A DNA stretch of 14,702 bases from Acidimicrobiaceae bacterium (GTDB lineage: Bacteria > Actinomycetota > Acidimicrobiia > Acidimicrobiales > RAAP-2): NCBI GenBank assembly GCA_030838245.1, contig JAUTXB010000104.1, positions 1 to 14,702 on the forward strand, written 5' to 3'. Position 1 is the stretch's first letter; each line of letters starts with the position of its first letter. Under the pieces are notes generated by a model. The model was not told the origin of the DNA, did no database searches, and saw only the letters and a program-made list of their open reading frames with translations. Positions 1 through 6,857 of this stretch are shown piece after piece. A program made the translations under genes and the position numbers.

Positions 1-48
1 GCGCTACTGGCCACCTTCCTGGCTTCGACGGGGCGCTACACGGACTGA
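1..48 (+). CDS. Possible 3' end of a gene entering from the left
   Basis: Frame 1 of the plus strand is open from the window edge to a TGA at 46-48 and would encode a 15-residue C-terminus ending in TGRYTD. It would be convergent with the kinase gene that ends at 76. Fifteen codons are too few to recognise a family, and a random open stretch of this length is common, so this only records that a gene may end here. Confidence 0.2.
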   Translation, partial: ALLATFLASTGRYTD

Positions 49-75
49 CCGAGACCGGCCACCTTGCCCGAATGA

Positions 76-1737
76 CTATGGGCCGGTCGGTGGCGCCGGG
101 TTGGTAGTCGTTGTCGTCGATGGCGGCACCGTGGTTGTGGTTGTGGTCGGTGGTGGTGCCGTGGTCGTGGTTGTCGGCGGCGGTGGCGCCGTTGTCGTGG
201 TCGTGGGCGGCGGAGAACCGGTCGACACGACGATGTTGACGGCTGAGTTCTTCGGGGCCCTCGTGCCGGCGGCCGGAGTGGACGAGACCACCTGACCGGC
301 GGGGAAAGCGTCAGAGGACGCCGAGGTCACTGTGCCCAAGGTCAGGTGGCTCGCATTCAGGGTGTTCTGGGCCTGCGACTGGGTCTGCCCGGCTAACGAG
401 GGGACCACCTCCATTTGGATGGTGATCACCTTGGCCACGGTCAACGTGACCGTGTCGCCCTTCTTCACCAATTTGTCCCGATTGGGCGCCTGGCTCAGCA
501 CCGTGTTGTTCACGGTCGGCGCCTGCGCCGTCTGGTCCTTGATCTGCACGGCCAACCCGTCGTTCCGCAGCGTGGTTTCGGCCTGGCTGGCCTGTTGTCC
601 GACCACATAGGGCATGGAGAACGAGGAACTGCCCCCTCCCAGGTACCCGAGTGACCGGGCCAGCAACAATCCCACCACGATCAACAGGATCAACAGGATG
701 GCCAAGATGATGGCGTAGGTCTTGGTGCGGTTGCGCCTGGGTTCCGCGTCGGCGTACTCGCCCGACTGGGCGGGTACCGATTGCGTCCCGCCCACCGCGC
801 CGACCGCCTGGGTGGCGGCCATGCCCCCCATGACCCCGGTGGCGCCGAGCCCGGCGACCATCTGGGTATGGTCCTCGTGCGCGGCCAGGACGTCGCGGCC
901 TTCGTTGAAGCGCAGCAGGTCGGCCCGCAGCTCCTCGGCGGTGGCGTACCGGAAGTCGGGGTTCTTGTCCATGGCCTTGAGGATGATGGCCTCGAAGGTC
1001 GGCGGGATCGACGGATTGAGCTCCCGGGGGGACGGTGGGTGGTCCCGTACGTGCTTGGAGGCCACCGCCACCGGGGTGTCGCCCAGGAACGGGGGTCGAC
1101 CGGTGACCATCTCGAACAGGACGACGCCCAGGGAGTAGATGTCGGTACGGGAGTCCACGCCCATGCCCTCGGCCTGTTCGGGTGAGAAGTACGTGGCCGT
1201 GCCCATCACCGCGCCGGTCTGGGTCAGGCTCTCCTCGGTGTTCACCGCTCGGGCGATCCCGAAGTCGGTCACCTTGACCTGGCCGTCGTCGGTGATCAAC
1301 ACGTTGCCCGGCTTCACATCGCGGTGGACCACGCCGTGCTTGTGGGCATAGCCGAGGGCGGCGGCTACCGGGGCGGCGATCTCCGCCGTCCGGTCGGCCG
1401 CCAGTGGGCCGGCGGTCTTGAGAATCGACGAGAGGGGCCGACCGTCGACGAACTCCATGACGATGAAGTACGTGCCGCTGTCCTCGCCCCAGTCGAACAC
1501 CGGGACGATGTTGGGGTGGGACAGGTTGGCCGCCGCTTGTGCTTCCCGTCGGAACCGCTCGACGAACGATCGGTCGATCGAGAGCTCCGGGAACAGCACC
1601 TTGAGCGCCACCGGGCGGTCGAGCAGACGGTCGTGGGCCCGGTACACCTCGGCCATCCCGCCCCTGGCGATGAGATGATTGAGCTCGTAGCGGCCGCTGA
1701 ATACTCGTGGTGCGGGGGTCTCGGGGATCTCGTCCAT
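76..1737 (-). CDS. pknB: PASTA-domain serine/threonine protein kinase (PknB-like)
   Basis: This is a membrane receptor kinase of 553 residues. The kinase domain spans about residues 15-280, with the Gly-rich loop at 24-31 (ARGGMAEV), ATP-binding Lys46, alphaC Glu65, catalytic HRDVKPGN at 138-145 (Asp140), DFG at 158-160 and the APE-like SPEQ at 185-188. Activation-loop Thr172 and Thr174 lie where PknB-type kinases autophosphorylate. A linker (about 285-338) leads to one membrane helix (341-360). Outside the cell are two PASTA domains (about 374-440 and 443-508), fewer than the four of mycobacterial PknB, then a Pro/Thr-repeat tail (509-546). PASTA domains bind muropeptides or lipid II in known homologues. 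It is the last gene of the fha-pstP-pbpA cluster, 100 nt after pbpA. No good ribosome-binding site precedes the ATG; a TAGGCT box 9 nt upstream suggests a leaderless transcript. Confidence 0.95.
   Translation of the reverse strand: MDEIPETPAPRVFSGRYELNHLIARGGMAEVYRAHDRLLDRPVALKVLFPELSIDRSFVERFRREAQAAANLSHPNIVPVFDWGEDSGTYFIVMEFVDGRPLSSILKTAGPLAADRTAEIAAPVAAALGYAHKHGVVHRDVKPGNVLITDDGQVKVTDFGIARAVNTEESLTQTGAVMGTATYFSPEQAEGMGVDSRTDIYSLGVVLFEMVTGRPPFLGDTPVAVASKHVRDHPPSPRELNPSIPPTFEAIILKAMDKNPDFRYATAEELRADLLRFNEGRDVLAAHEDHTQMVAGLGATGVMGGMAATQAVGAVGGTQSVPAQSGEYADAEPRRNRTKTYAIILAILLILLIVVGLLLARSLGYLGGGSSSFSMPYVVGQQASQAETTLRNDGLAVQIKDQTAQAPTVNNTVLSQAPNRDKLVKKGDTVTLTVAKVITIQMEVVPSLAGQTQSQAQNTLNASHLTLGTVTSASSDAFPAGQVVSSTPAAGTRAPKNSAVNIVVSTGSPPPTTTTTAPPPPTTTTTAPPPTTTTTTVPPSTTTTTNPAPPTGP
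100..213 (-). repeat. Tandem Pro/Thr-coding repeat in the kinase tail
   Basis: Four imperfect units of 9-10 codons, each a run of two to four prolines (one replaced by Ser) followed by five or six threonines and a spacer residue (Ala, Ala, Val, Asn), encode kinase residues 509-546. On the plus strand the DNA is a GTGGT-rich low-complexity run that could vary in length by slippage. The protein segment is extracytoplasmic by topology. Confidence 0.8.
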
Positions 1738-1746
1738 GTGGGTCAG

Positions 1747-1752
1747 AGCCTA
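1747..1752 (-). promoter_or_regulatory. Candidate -10 box for leaderless pknB transcript
   Basis: On the minus strand TAGGCT fits the actinobacterial TAnnnT pattern and lies 9 nt before the pknB ATG, so transcription would begin at or just before the start codon. The same hexamer lies 10 nt before the fhaA ATG. I see no convincing -35 element. This is inference from spacing and from the absence of a Shine-Dalgarno sequence. Confidence 0.3.
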
Positions 1753-1837
1753 CGTCTGTGGTTGTCGGATACTGGGGTTCTCATCAGGTCTCTCTCAGGA
1801 GGTGCGGTCGTTTTGGCGGCAGTTGCCGTCGGGAGCG

Positions 1838-3340
1838 TCATGTGCCCGGGCACGCTTGTGGTTGGGACAGCGCAGACTGGAGAATGGCGCAGGCCGGCGG
1901 GCCGGACGTCTGCGCACCGGTCAGCGACGAGGGCTGGAACGGTGCGACCACGGCCACCACTACCTGAGGATGGTCGGCCGGGGCGAAGGCAACCATCCAG
2001 TCGGTCGTGTACTGGGCCTGGCTGCCGACCTCGGCCGTTCCCGTCTTGGCCGCAACGTTTTGGCCCGCTGGGAACACGCCGGCGGCCGTTCCGTTGGTCA
2101 CGACCCCCTGCATGAGCGAGGTGACTTGTTGGGCCGTAGCTGACGAGGTGGCCTTGAGCCACGTCTTCGGTGCGTAGGAGGTGACGAGGTTGCCCTGGGA
2201 GTCGCGGATCTGGGCCATCACGTGAGGCGTCTCGATCACTCCGCCGTTGGCGATGCCCGCCCCGACCAGTGCCATCTGTAGGGCCGACGCCGTGACGTTC
2301 TGCTGACCGAAGGCGGAGTACGCCTGTGACGGGGCGTTGTTAGTCAGGGCCGCCACCGATGGGAACTGCGACGCCACCGCCCCGGGGAGGTCGAGGGGGG
2401 GAACCTGGTTGAAGCCGAATGCTTGTGCCTCGGCATTCTCCGACACGGCGCCCAGGCTCATCCCCATCTGGGCGAACGCGGTGTTGCACGATGCCGGGAG
2501 ACTGACCTGAAGGGTGCCGCCGCAGGTTTCTGCCCCTTTGTTGTAGTTGCACAGCGGCAGGTTCGATTGCGGCAACGTGATACAGCCCGTGACCGGATAG
2601 TCAACGTTGGCCAGCGCGGGTTGATGGTCGTACACGGCGCTCGACGTCACCACCTTGTAGGTGGAACCCGGAGCACTGGTGTCCTCGTAGGCCTTGGCCA
2701 GCAACGGGTTCCCGGCAGCGGCGAGGTCGGCTGTGCGTGCCGCCGTCTCTGCCTTGGTGTCCTGGGAGACCAGCGGGTTCGGGTCGAAGGTCGGCGTCGA
2801 GTACATGGCCAGGATGGCACCGGTGGTGGGATCGATGGCCACAGCGGAGACGGGGGCCGAGCCGGGCGGCCGCGGGATGGCGTTCAGGGCCGACTCCATC
2901 GCCTGTTGCACCTTGGGACGCACGGTCAGGGTGACGTTGTCCGTCACCGTCGTGTTGGTCAAGAGGTCTCGCAACGACGTCGGTGTGCGGTTATGCGCAG
3001 ACAGGTCCTGGTTGTAGGACGCCTCGACACCCAACTTGCCGTAGATCAGAGAGTCGTAGCCGACGATGTTGGAGTAGAGGCTGGCCGTGGCGGGGGGATA
3101 GACCCGCTGGTACTTGTAGTAGTCACCGGGAGCAGCGAGGACGGACTGGGCCAGCACCGTGCCGTCAGAAGCCAGGATCTCGCCTCGAGGTTGGGTTCGC
3201 GCCGCCTGGATCACCTTGGGGTTCTCCTGACTGGTGGCCAGCGAGTGGGCCTTCAGCACCTGGATGTTGTTGAGCTGGATGAACAGCGCCACGAAACAGA
3301 GCAGCATGAAGACACCCAGACGGCGGATCCGCTTCTCCAT
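1838..3340 (-). CDS. pbpA: Class B penicillin-binding protein, transpeptidase (PbpA-like)
   Basis: This 500-residue membrane-anchored D,D-transpeptidase cross-links peptidoglycan. A short basic N-terminus is followed by one signal-anchor helix (about residues 8-26), a dimerisation/pedestal region (about 40-150) and the transpeptidase domain (about 165-480). All three penicillin-binding motifs are visible: STYK at 226-229 with nucleophile Ser226, SCN at 284-286 and KTGT at 432-435. Four cysteines (253, 264, 273, 285) cluster around the SxN motif and could form disulfides. The length matches actinobacterial PbpA, about 490 residues. Its ATG shares one base with the pstP stop (TGATG), so translation is probably coupled. 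In mycobacteria a SEDS polymerase gene (rodA) directly precedes pbpA; here none is present, so its glycosyltransferase partner must be encoded elsewhere. Confidence 0.94.
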   Translation of the reverse strand: MEKRIRRLGVFMLLCFVALFIQLNNIQVLKAHSLATSQENPKVIQAARTQPRGEILASDGTVLAQSVLAAPGDYYKYQRVYPPATASLYSNIVGYDSLIYGKLGVEASYNQDLSAHNRTPTSLRDLLTNTTVTDNVTLTVRPKVQQAMESALNAIPRPPGSAPVSAVAIDPTTGAILAMYSTPTFDPNPLVSQDTKAETAARTADLAAAGNPLLAKAYEDTSAPGSTYKVVTSSAVYDHQPALANVDYPVTGCITLPQSNLPLCNYNKGAETCGGTLQVSLPASCNTAFAQMGMSLGAVSENAEAQAFGFNQVPPLDLPGAVASQFPSVAALTNNAPSQAYSAFGQQNVTASALQMALVGAGIANGGVIETPHVMAQIRDSQGNLVTSYAPKTWLKATSSATAQQVTSLMQGVVTNGTAAGVFPAGQNVAAKTGTAEVGSQAQYTTDWMVAFAPADHPQVVVAVVAPFQPSSLTGAQTSGPPACAILQSALSQPQACPGT

Positions 3341-4695
3341 CAGATGCCTCCCGCCGCCGTCGTGGGCGGCACCGTCGCCGGCACAGGCACGGTGGACGTG
3401 GTGGTGGTGGTCGGAGCGGGCGGCGGGGTGGTGGTCTGCGTGCTCTTCTGCGCCGCCTTCAGGTTGCTCACGTACTTCCGGGCGCTGGCCAGTGACGATT
3501 CTTGGACACCGGCCTGGATCGAGGTCAGGTAGGGGGCGGGTACGTCACCGGTGTGCACGCCGGTTCGTTCAATGACGACGGGGTGGTACCACAAGAACCC
3601 GCCGATCCGGCCCTGATAGATGTACAGCTCGTTGTTGTGGGCCTTGACGTAGTAGGAGTTGTTGTTGTACCAGCGCACGGAGTAGAAGGCCCCGTAGATC
3701 ACCGCGGCCAGGATCACCACGACCAGCAACGCCCGGAAGGTGAGCAACCGACGTGCTCCTTTTTGGCGTCGCTCCCGTCGCCGGGCACGGCGGCGCTCTC
3801 GGCCTTTCAGCGTGTCGGACTCGACAAAGGTTCTCCCGGCCGGTGCCTCCGGCCCTTCCGCCCGCGTCGCCGTCCCGGCCCCCGAGGCATCGCCACCGGG
3901 AGACGTGGTGGGATCCTCACCGAAAGCACCGGCCTCGACCGCCGCCACCGCCGGCGTCGAGCCGTCGTCGGCTTCACCGATGATCACGTCGACCAGAACC
4001 GCGGTGATGTTGTCGCTTCCCCCGTGGTCCCGAGCCGCTTGCACCAGCGCCTCCACCGCTTCTTGGGGGTTGTGGATCGTAGACAGGACCTGGGTGATCT
4101 CGTCGTCGGTCAGTTCGTTGGTGAGCCCGTCACTGCACAGCAGGTACCGGTCGCCCTGTTCGGGGCGGATGCGCCACAGGTCGGCCGTGACCTCGGGGGC
4201 CACGCCCAAGGCCCGGGTCAGGATGTGCCGATGGGGGTGGACCATGGCCTCGGCCGGGGTGATCTCGCCGTTGCGGACCATCTCTTCGGCCAGGCTGTGA
4301 TCGGTGGTGATCTGGCTCAGCTCACCGTCATGGAACCGGTACGAGCGCGAGTCGCCCACGTTGACCAAGGCCAGGACGTCTCGTCCCTCTTCGTTGACTA
4401 GGGCTACTGCGGTGAGCGTGGTGCCCATTCCCCGCAGGTCGGCCCGCTCCTGGCTGGCCACCCAGACCGCAGTGTTGGCCGACAGGACCGCTTCGGCTAG
4501 TCCGGGACCCGACGGATGTTGCCCGAAAGCCTGCTGCAGCGCGTCGATGGCGACCTGGGAGGCCACCTCACCGCCGGCGTGACCGCCCATCCCGTCGGCC
4601 ACGGCGAAGAGGCTGGCGGTGGCAACGGCCAGGTCCTGGTTGGAAGACCGGACCAGTCCGGTGTCGGAGGCCGATCCCGACCGCAGGACGGTCAT
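3340..4695 (-). CDS. pstP: PP2C-family serine/threonine phosphatase, membrane-anchored (PstP-like)
   Basis: This 451-residue metal-dependent phosphatase reverses phosphorylation by PASTA kinases. The cytoplasmic PP2C domain (about residues 5-240) shows the metal-binding and catalytic signatures: NQD at 19-21, DGMGGH at 34-39, GDSR at 114-117, SDG at 188-190 and SDN at 227-229. A charged linker, rich in Arg just before the membrane, leads to one helix (about 320-342), then a small extracytoplasmic segment (343-415) and a Thr/Pro-rich tail (about 416-446), as in mycobacterial PstP but with a longer tail. It starts one nucleotide after the fhaB stop (TGA-C-ATG) and its stop overlaps the pbpA start, which indicates one co-translated operon. 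The product probably targets the kinase at 76-1737 and its substrates. Confidence 0.94.
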   Translation of the reverse strand: MTVLRSGSASDTGLVRSSNQDLAVATASLFAVADGMGGHAGGEVASQVAIDALQQAFGQHPSGPGLAEAVLSANTAVWVASQERADLRGMGTTLTAVALVNEEGRDVLALVNVGDSRSYRFHDGELSQITTDHSLAEEMVRNGEITPAEAMVHPHRHILTRALGVAPEVTADLWRIRPEQGDRYLLCSDGLTNELTDDEITQVLSTIHNPQEAVEALVQAARDHGGSDNITAVLVDVIIGEADDGSTPAVAAVEAGAFGEDPTTSPGGDASGAGTATRAEGPEAPAGRTFVESDTLKGRERRRARRRERRQKGARRLLTFRALLVVVILAAVIYGAFYSVRWYNNNSYYVKAHNNELYIYQGRIGGFLWYHPVVIERTGVHTGDVPAPYLTSIQAGVQESSLASARKYVSNLKAAQKSTQTTTPPPAPTTTTTSTVPVPATVPPTTAAGGI

Positions 4696-4696
4696 G

Positions 4697-5197
4697 TCAC
4701 TTCCCGATCTCGAAGACGGTGCCGCCTACCTGGAGGAGGTCCCCCTTTTCCAATTGGGTCCGTTCGCCGATGCGCCGGGTGTTGACCCAGGTCCCGTTGG
4801 TGGAGCCGAGGTCTTCCACCCAGAGGTCCCCGTTCTGCCGGAACAGCCGAGCATGGAGGTTGGAGGCGTAGGTGTCGTAGTCGATCGACACGCCACAACC
4901 GGCCGCTCGGCCCACGGTCACCTCATCGTCGAGCTCGTAGGTACGTCCCACCCTGTCCTCGGGGCGCACCACGTGGAGGCGAAGGCGCTTACCCCGCCGT
5001 GACCCTCCCGTGTCGGCGACGGCCGGGTTCTCATTGCGCCGTTGCCGCCTTCGCTGGAGGGGCCTGACCTCCACCCACACAGCCCGGACCACCCACATGA
5101 AGAACAGCCACAACAAGATGATGATCACGTACTCGAGAGCGCGCAGAACCGGGGTGTTGTTCACCGGGTTCGGGACCGTTACCAAGAAGATGTGCAT
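4697..5197 (-). CDS. fhaB: Membrane-anchored FHA-domain protein (FhaB/FipA-like)
   Basis: This 166-residue protein has one N-terminal membrane helix (about residues 20-40), a basic linker (46-72) and a C-terminal forkhead-associated domain (about 73-163). The phosphothreonine-binding residues are present: GR at 96-97, SNLH at 112-115 and STNG at 132-135. In mycobacteria the equivalent (FipA) is phosphorylated by Ser/Thr kinases and links them to the division machinery; that role is inferred here. It lies 20 nt after fhaA and 1 nt before pstP. The ATG at 5197 has no strong Shine-Dalgarno sequence, but it is the only start that keeps the membrane helix intact and fits the tight spacing. Confidence 0.92.
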   Translation of the reverse strand: MHIFLVTVPNPVNNTPVLRALEYVIIILLWLFFMWVVRAVWVEVRPLQRRRQRRNENPAVADTGGSRRGKRLRLHVVRPEDRVGRTYELDDEVTVGRAAGCGVSIDYDTYASNLHARLFRQNGDLWVEDLGSTNGTWVNTRRIGERTQLEKGDLLQVGGTVFEIGK

Positions 5198-5217
5198 GTG
5201 GGTTCAGGCGATGCCCG

Positions 5218-5874
5218 TCACGAGGCCTCGAACCGGACGGAGGTCGTCCCAATCCTGATCTCGTCACCATCCATGAGCTTTCGCTCCCGGATGGGCGTCC
5301 CGTTCACCCGGGTCCCGTTGGTGGAATTGAGGTCCACCAGCACTACCTCGTTGCCGAGCCGCCTGATCTCTGCGTGGCGGCGGCTGGCATTGGGGTCCGA
5401 CAACACCACCGTGCTCTCGGGCAGGCGCCCGAGGGTCACCGTCTCGGCACCGATGACAATCCGCCCCCCCTCGGCCAGGACCAACGACGCCGCGGCCAAG
5501 CCGGACGGGCCCTCTTTGAATTCGGAGACCACGTCGAACCGCCCACGGCGCAGGCGGCGATCCTCGTAGACAGTCACGGTAACCGGGCCGACGAACACAT
5601 AGTTCTCGTTGCGGGCATGCTCTCGGGCCGCTTCCTCCAGCTCTCGGATCAGAGCCTCGAGGAAGCTCTCGAACCGCTCGAAGTCGTCGGTGGCCAGGCG
5701 AACGCCGAAGGCATTGGGCGCGATGAGACCGTGGACCCCCAAACGACGTTGGAGGTCCATCTCTCGGGTAAGGCGGCGGCCTATCTCAACGGGATGGAGC
5801 TCCCCGCGAAATGCCTTTGAGAAGGTGCCGTCTACCAGGCGCTCCAGGCGCCCCTCAAACTTCTGCAGTCCCAT
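5218..5874 (-). CDS. fhaA: DUF3662 plus FHA domain protein (FhaA-like)
   Basis: This 218-residue cytoplasmic protein begins with the FhaA N-terminal domain (DUF3662, about residues 1-115), recognisable by its start (GLQKFEGRLERLVDG). A short linker (116-138) and an FHA domain (about 139-216) follow, with GR at 149-150, SRRH at 164-167 and NSTNG at 183-187. FhaA binds phosphorylated kinases and the MviN/MurJ pseudokinase domain in mycobacteria and restrains peptidoglycan synthesis; the role here is by homology. Mycobacterial FhaA is over 500 residues because of a long disordered linker, which is essentially absent here. It is first in the operon, with a divergent tRNA-Leu upstream. A TAGGCT box 10 nt before the ATG, with no ribosome-binding site, suggests a leaderless or near-leaderless transcript. 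Confidence 0.93.
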   Translation of the reverse strand: MGLQKFEGRLERLVDGTFSKAFRGELHPVEIGRRLTREMDLQRRLGVHGLIAPNAFGVRLATDDFERFESFLEALIRELEEAAREHARNENYVFVGPVTVTVYEDRRLRRGRFDVVSEFKEGPSGLAAASLVLAEGGRIVIGAETVTLGRLPESTVVLSDPNASRRHAEIRRLGNEVVLVDLNSTNGTRVNGTPIRERKLMDGDEIRIGTTSVRFEAS

Positions 5875-5884
5875 GCTGGGCCCC

Positions 5885-5890
5885 AGCCTA
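5885..5890 (-). promoter_or_regulatory. Candidate -10 box for the fhaA operon
   Basis: TAGGCT on the minus strand lies 10 nt before the fhaA ATG and is identical to the box before pknB. It fits the TAnnnT -10 pattern and would place the transcript start at or within a few bases of the start codon. The -35 region is not recognisable, so support is limited to spacing and recurrence. Confidence 0.3.
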
Positions 5891-5928
5891 CCGGGGGGGC
5901 AGCGGTACAGGGGGTAGGTACGGTCAGG

Positions 5929-5934
5929 TAATCT
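5929..5934 (+). promoter_or_regulatory. Candidate -10 box of the tRNA-Leu gene
   Basis: TAATCT matches the TAnnnT -10 pattern. It ends 13 nt before the first tRNA base, so a short 5' leader would be removed by RNase P. The sequence 17 bp upstream (TACAGG) is a poor -35, hence low confidence. Confidence 0.35.
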
Positions 5935-5947
5935 TCACCAGTCGCTC

Positions 5948-6031
<84 letters not shown>

Positions 6032-6327
6032 CCGAGGGGAGTCGCAAACGGGCGCCGCCGGCATGGCCAAATGCCAACGCGGCACAGTGGAAATGGTCGA
6101 TCCGTCCCCGTTTCTCCTGAACGGACGGCCCGGCACCCGGTGCGAACCGCGGTCCCGGTACACGGTCGAATTCCCACGATTTCGAGTGAGCTCCCGCCAC
6201 CACTGACCCTGAGAGAATTCTCAGGGCACAAGATAGGTCAGGAGACCCGATGGGGAGATTCACCCGTGAGCAGGTGACCTCAACGCGGTCGAGCACCGCG
6301 GGGCGCACCGGAGCTGGGCTGCGCGCG
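6032..6327. other. Intergenic stretch without a recognisable gene
   Basis: Between the tRNA and the small hydrophobic-protein gene I see no coding frame with a family signature or a good ribosome-binding site. The only clear structure is the hairpin at 6207-6226. A weaker 5-bp hairpin (GGCAT/ATGCC, 6060-6075) lies just after the tRNA without a following T run. Confidence 0.6.
6207..6226. terminator. Perfect 8-bp hairpin, possible terminator
   Basis: CCCTGAGA and TCTCAGGG form a perfect 8-bp stem with a GAAT tetraloop. No T run follows on either strand, so it is not a canonical Rho-independent terminator, although U-less terminators are reported in actinobacteria. It could stop transcription from the small gene on the minus strand (100 nt away) or from the tRNA. 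A protein-binding site is an alternative reading. Confidence 0.4.
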
Positions 6328-6492
6328 CTACCAGCGGTAGAACCTGTGGCTCCCCGCGCTCTCACCCCGACCGAGGGCCAGACCGATGAGCCACGCCACG
6401 AAGAGCACGACAGCCACGATCCAAAGGGCGTGCAACGCGAAGCCCATACCAAAGAAGATCAGCACCAGTAGCAATGCAAGCAGTATCACCAT
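6328..6492 (-). CDS. Small hydrophobic membrane protein
   Basis: This 54-residue protein is almost entirely two membrane helices: the N-terminal MVILLALLLVLIFFGMGFA and a second, LWIVAVVLFVAWLIGLALG, followed by a short polar tail ending HRFYRW. It resembles the small hydrophobic stress-type proteins common in actinomycetes and firmicutes (lmo0937/DUF5670-like), whose biochemical function is unknown. The ATG at 6492 is chosen over a TTG 48 nt upstream because it starts at the helix and is preceded by GGGAGG and GAAGGA. A possible sigma-B/F-type promoter lies upstream (6544-6569), which would fit a general-stress gene and would leave the TTG at the transcript's very 5' end. Confidence 0.7.
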   Translation of the reverse strand: MVILLALLLVLIFFGMGFALHALWIVAVVLFVAWLIGLALGRGESAGSHRFYRW

Positions 6493-6543
6493 CGTCCTTC
6501 GCCCTCCCCGTTCAGTGGGACCCGGTGTGATCCCGCTCAATCA

Positions 6544-6569
6544 GTTCCCCGCAGGCTCACAGTTCAAAC
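6544..6569 (-). promoter_or_regulatory. Possible sigma-B/F-type stress promoter
   Basis: On the minus strand GTTT (6569-6566) is followed after 16 nt by GGGAAC (6549-6544). This resembles the actinobacterial alternative stress-sigma pattern GTTT-N14-16-GGGTAT/C, with one mismatch in the -10 part. It would start transcription near 6537, about 45 nt before the ATG of the small hydrophobic protein. The pattern is short and could occur by chance. Confidence 0.35.
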
Positions 6570-6611
6570 CGCGCGCGCACATGACTTTCTCGGCGGGTCC
6601 GGCTGTCCCGT

Positions 6612-6857
6612 TCAGGCGGCGAGACCATCTCCGGGAGAGCTGGGCACCGGGTGAGCCTCGTAGGTGAAGACGCCCGCTTTGACGCCGGGATCGTCGTTCA
6701 TGGTGCGGACCACCTCGTCAGCGGTGGCGTTGAAGATGCCGACGCCACTCCACTCGCTGTCGTCCACGATGGGACACACGATCGAGAGCAAGCCCTCAGC
6801 CTGTCGTGTCCACGAGTATCGGACACTAGTGAATTTGGACCAGCCGGCTTTGATCAG
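6612..6857 (-). pseudogene. Start-less YCII-like domain fragment
   Basis: The reading frame encodes about 80 residues resembling the C-terminal half of a YCII-type alpha-beta barrel protein, including SGVGIFNAT, a helix and DDPGVKAGVFTYEAHP, the usual ending of these small proteins. The frame stays open upstream to 6917, but there it only overlaps the DUF899 gene out of phase and looks non-protein-like (MGGAQGSCRPGPWGGPG). No ATG or GTG start with a ribosome-binding site precedes the recognisable part, and the first possible start (TTG at 6917) is poor. The family-like sequence begins almost exactly at the DUF899 stop. I therefore read it as a gene that lost its 5' end, though translation by read-over from DUF899 cannot be excluded. 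Confidence 0.5.

Noticed and set aside
1842..1853. GTGCCCGGGCAC palindrome at the pbpA 3' end as a terminator
   Set aside because: A 12-bp palindrome with no loop and no T run, largely inside the last pbpA codons. It does not make a convincing terminator.
2423..3532. Plus-strand open frame of 369 codons antisense to pbpA/pstP
   Set aside because: It runs opposite clear PBP and phosphatase motifs, and the translation is rich in Gly/Arg/His/Val without domain signatures. It is a high-GC shadow frame.
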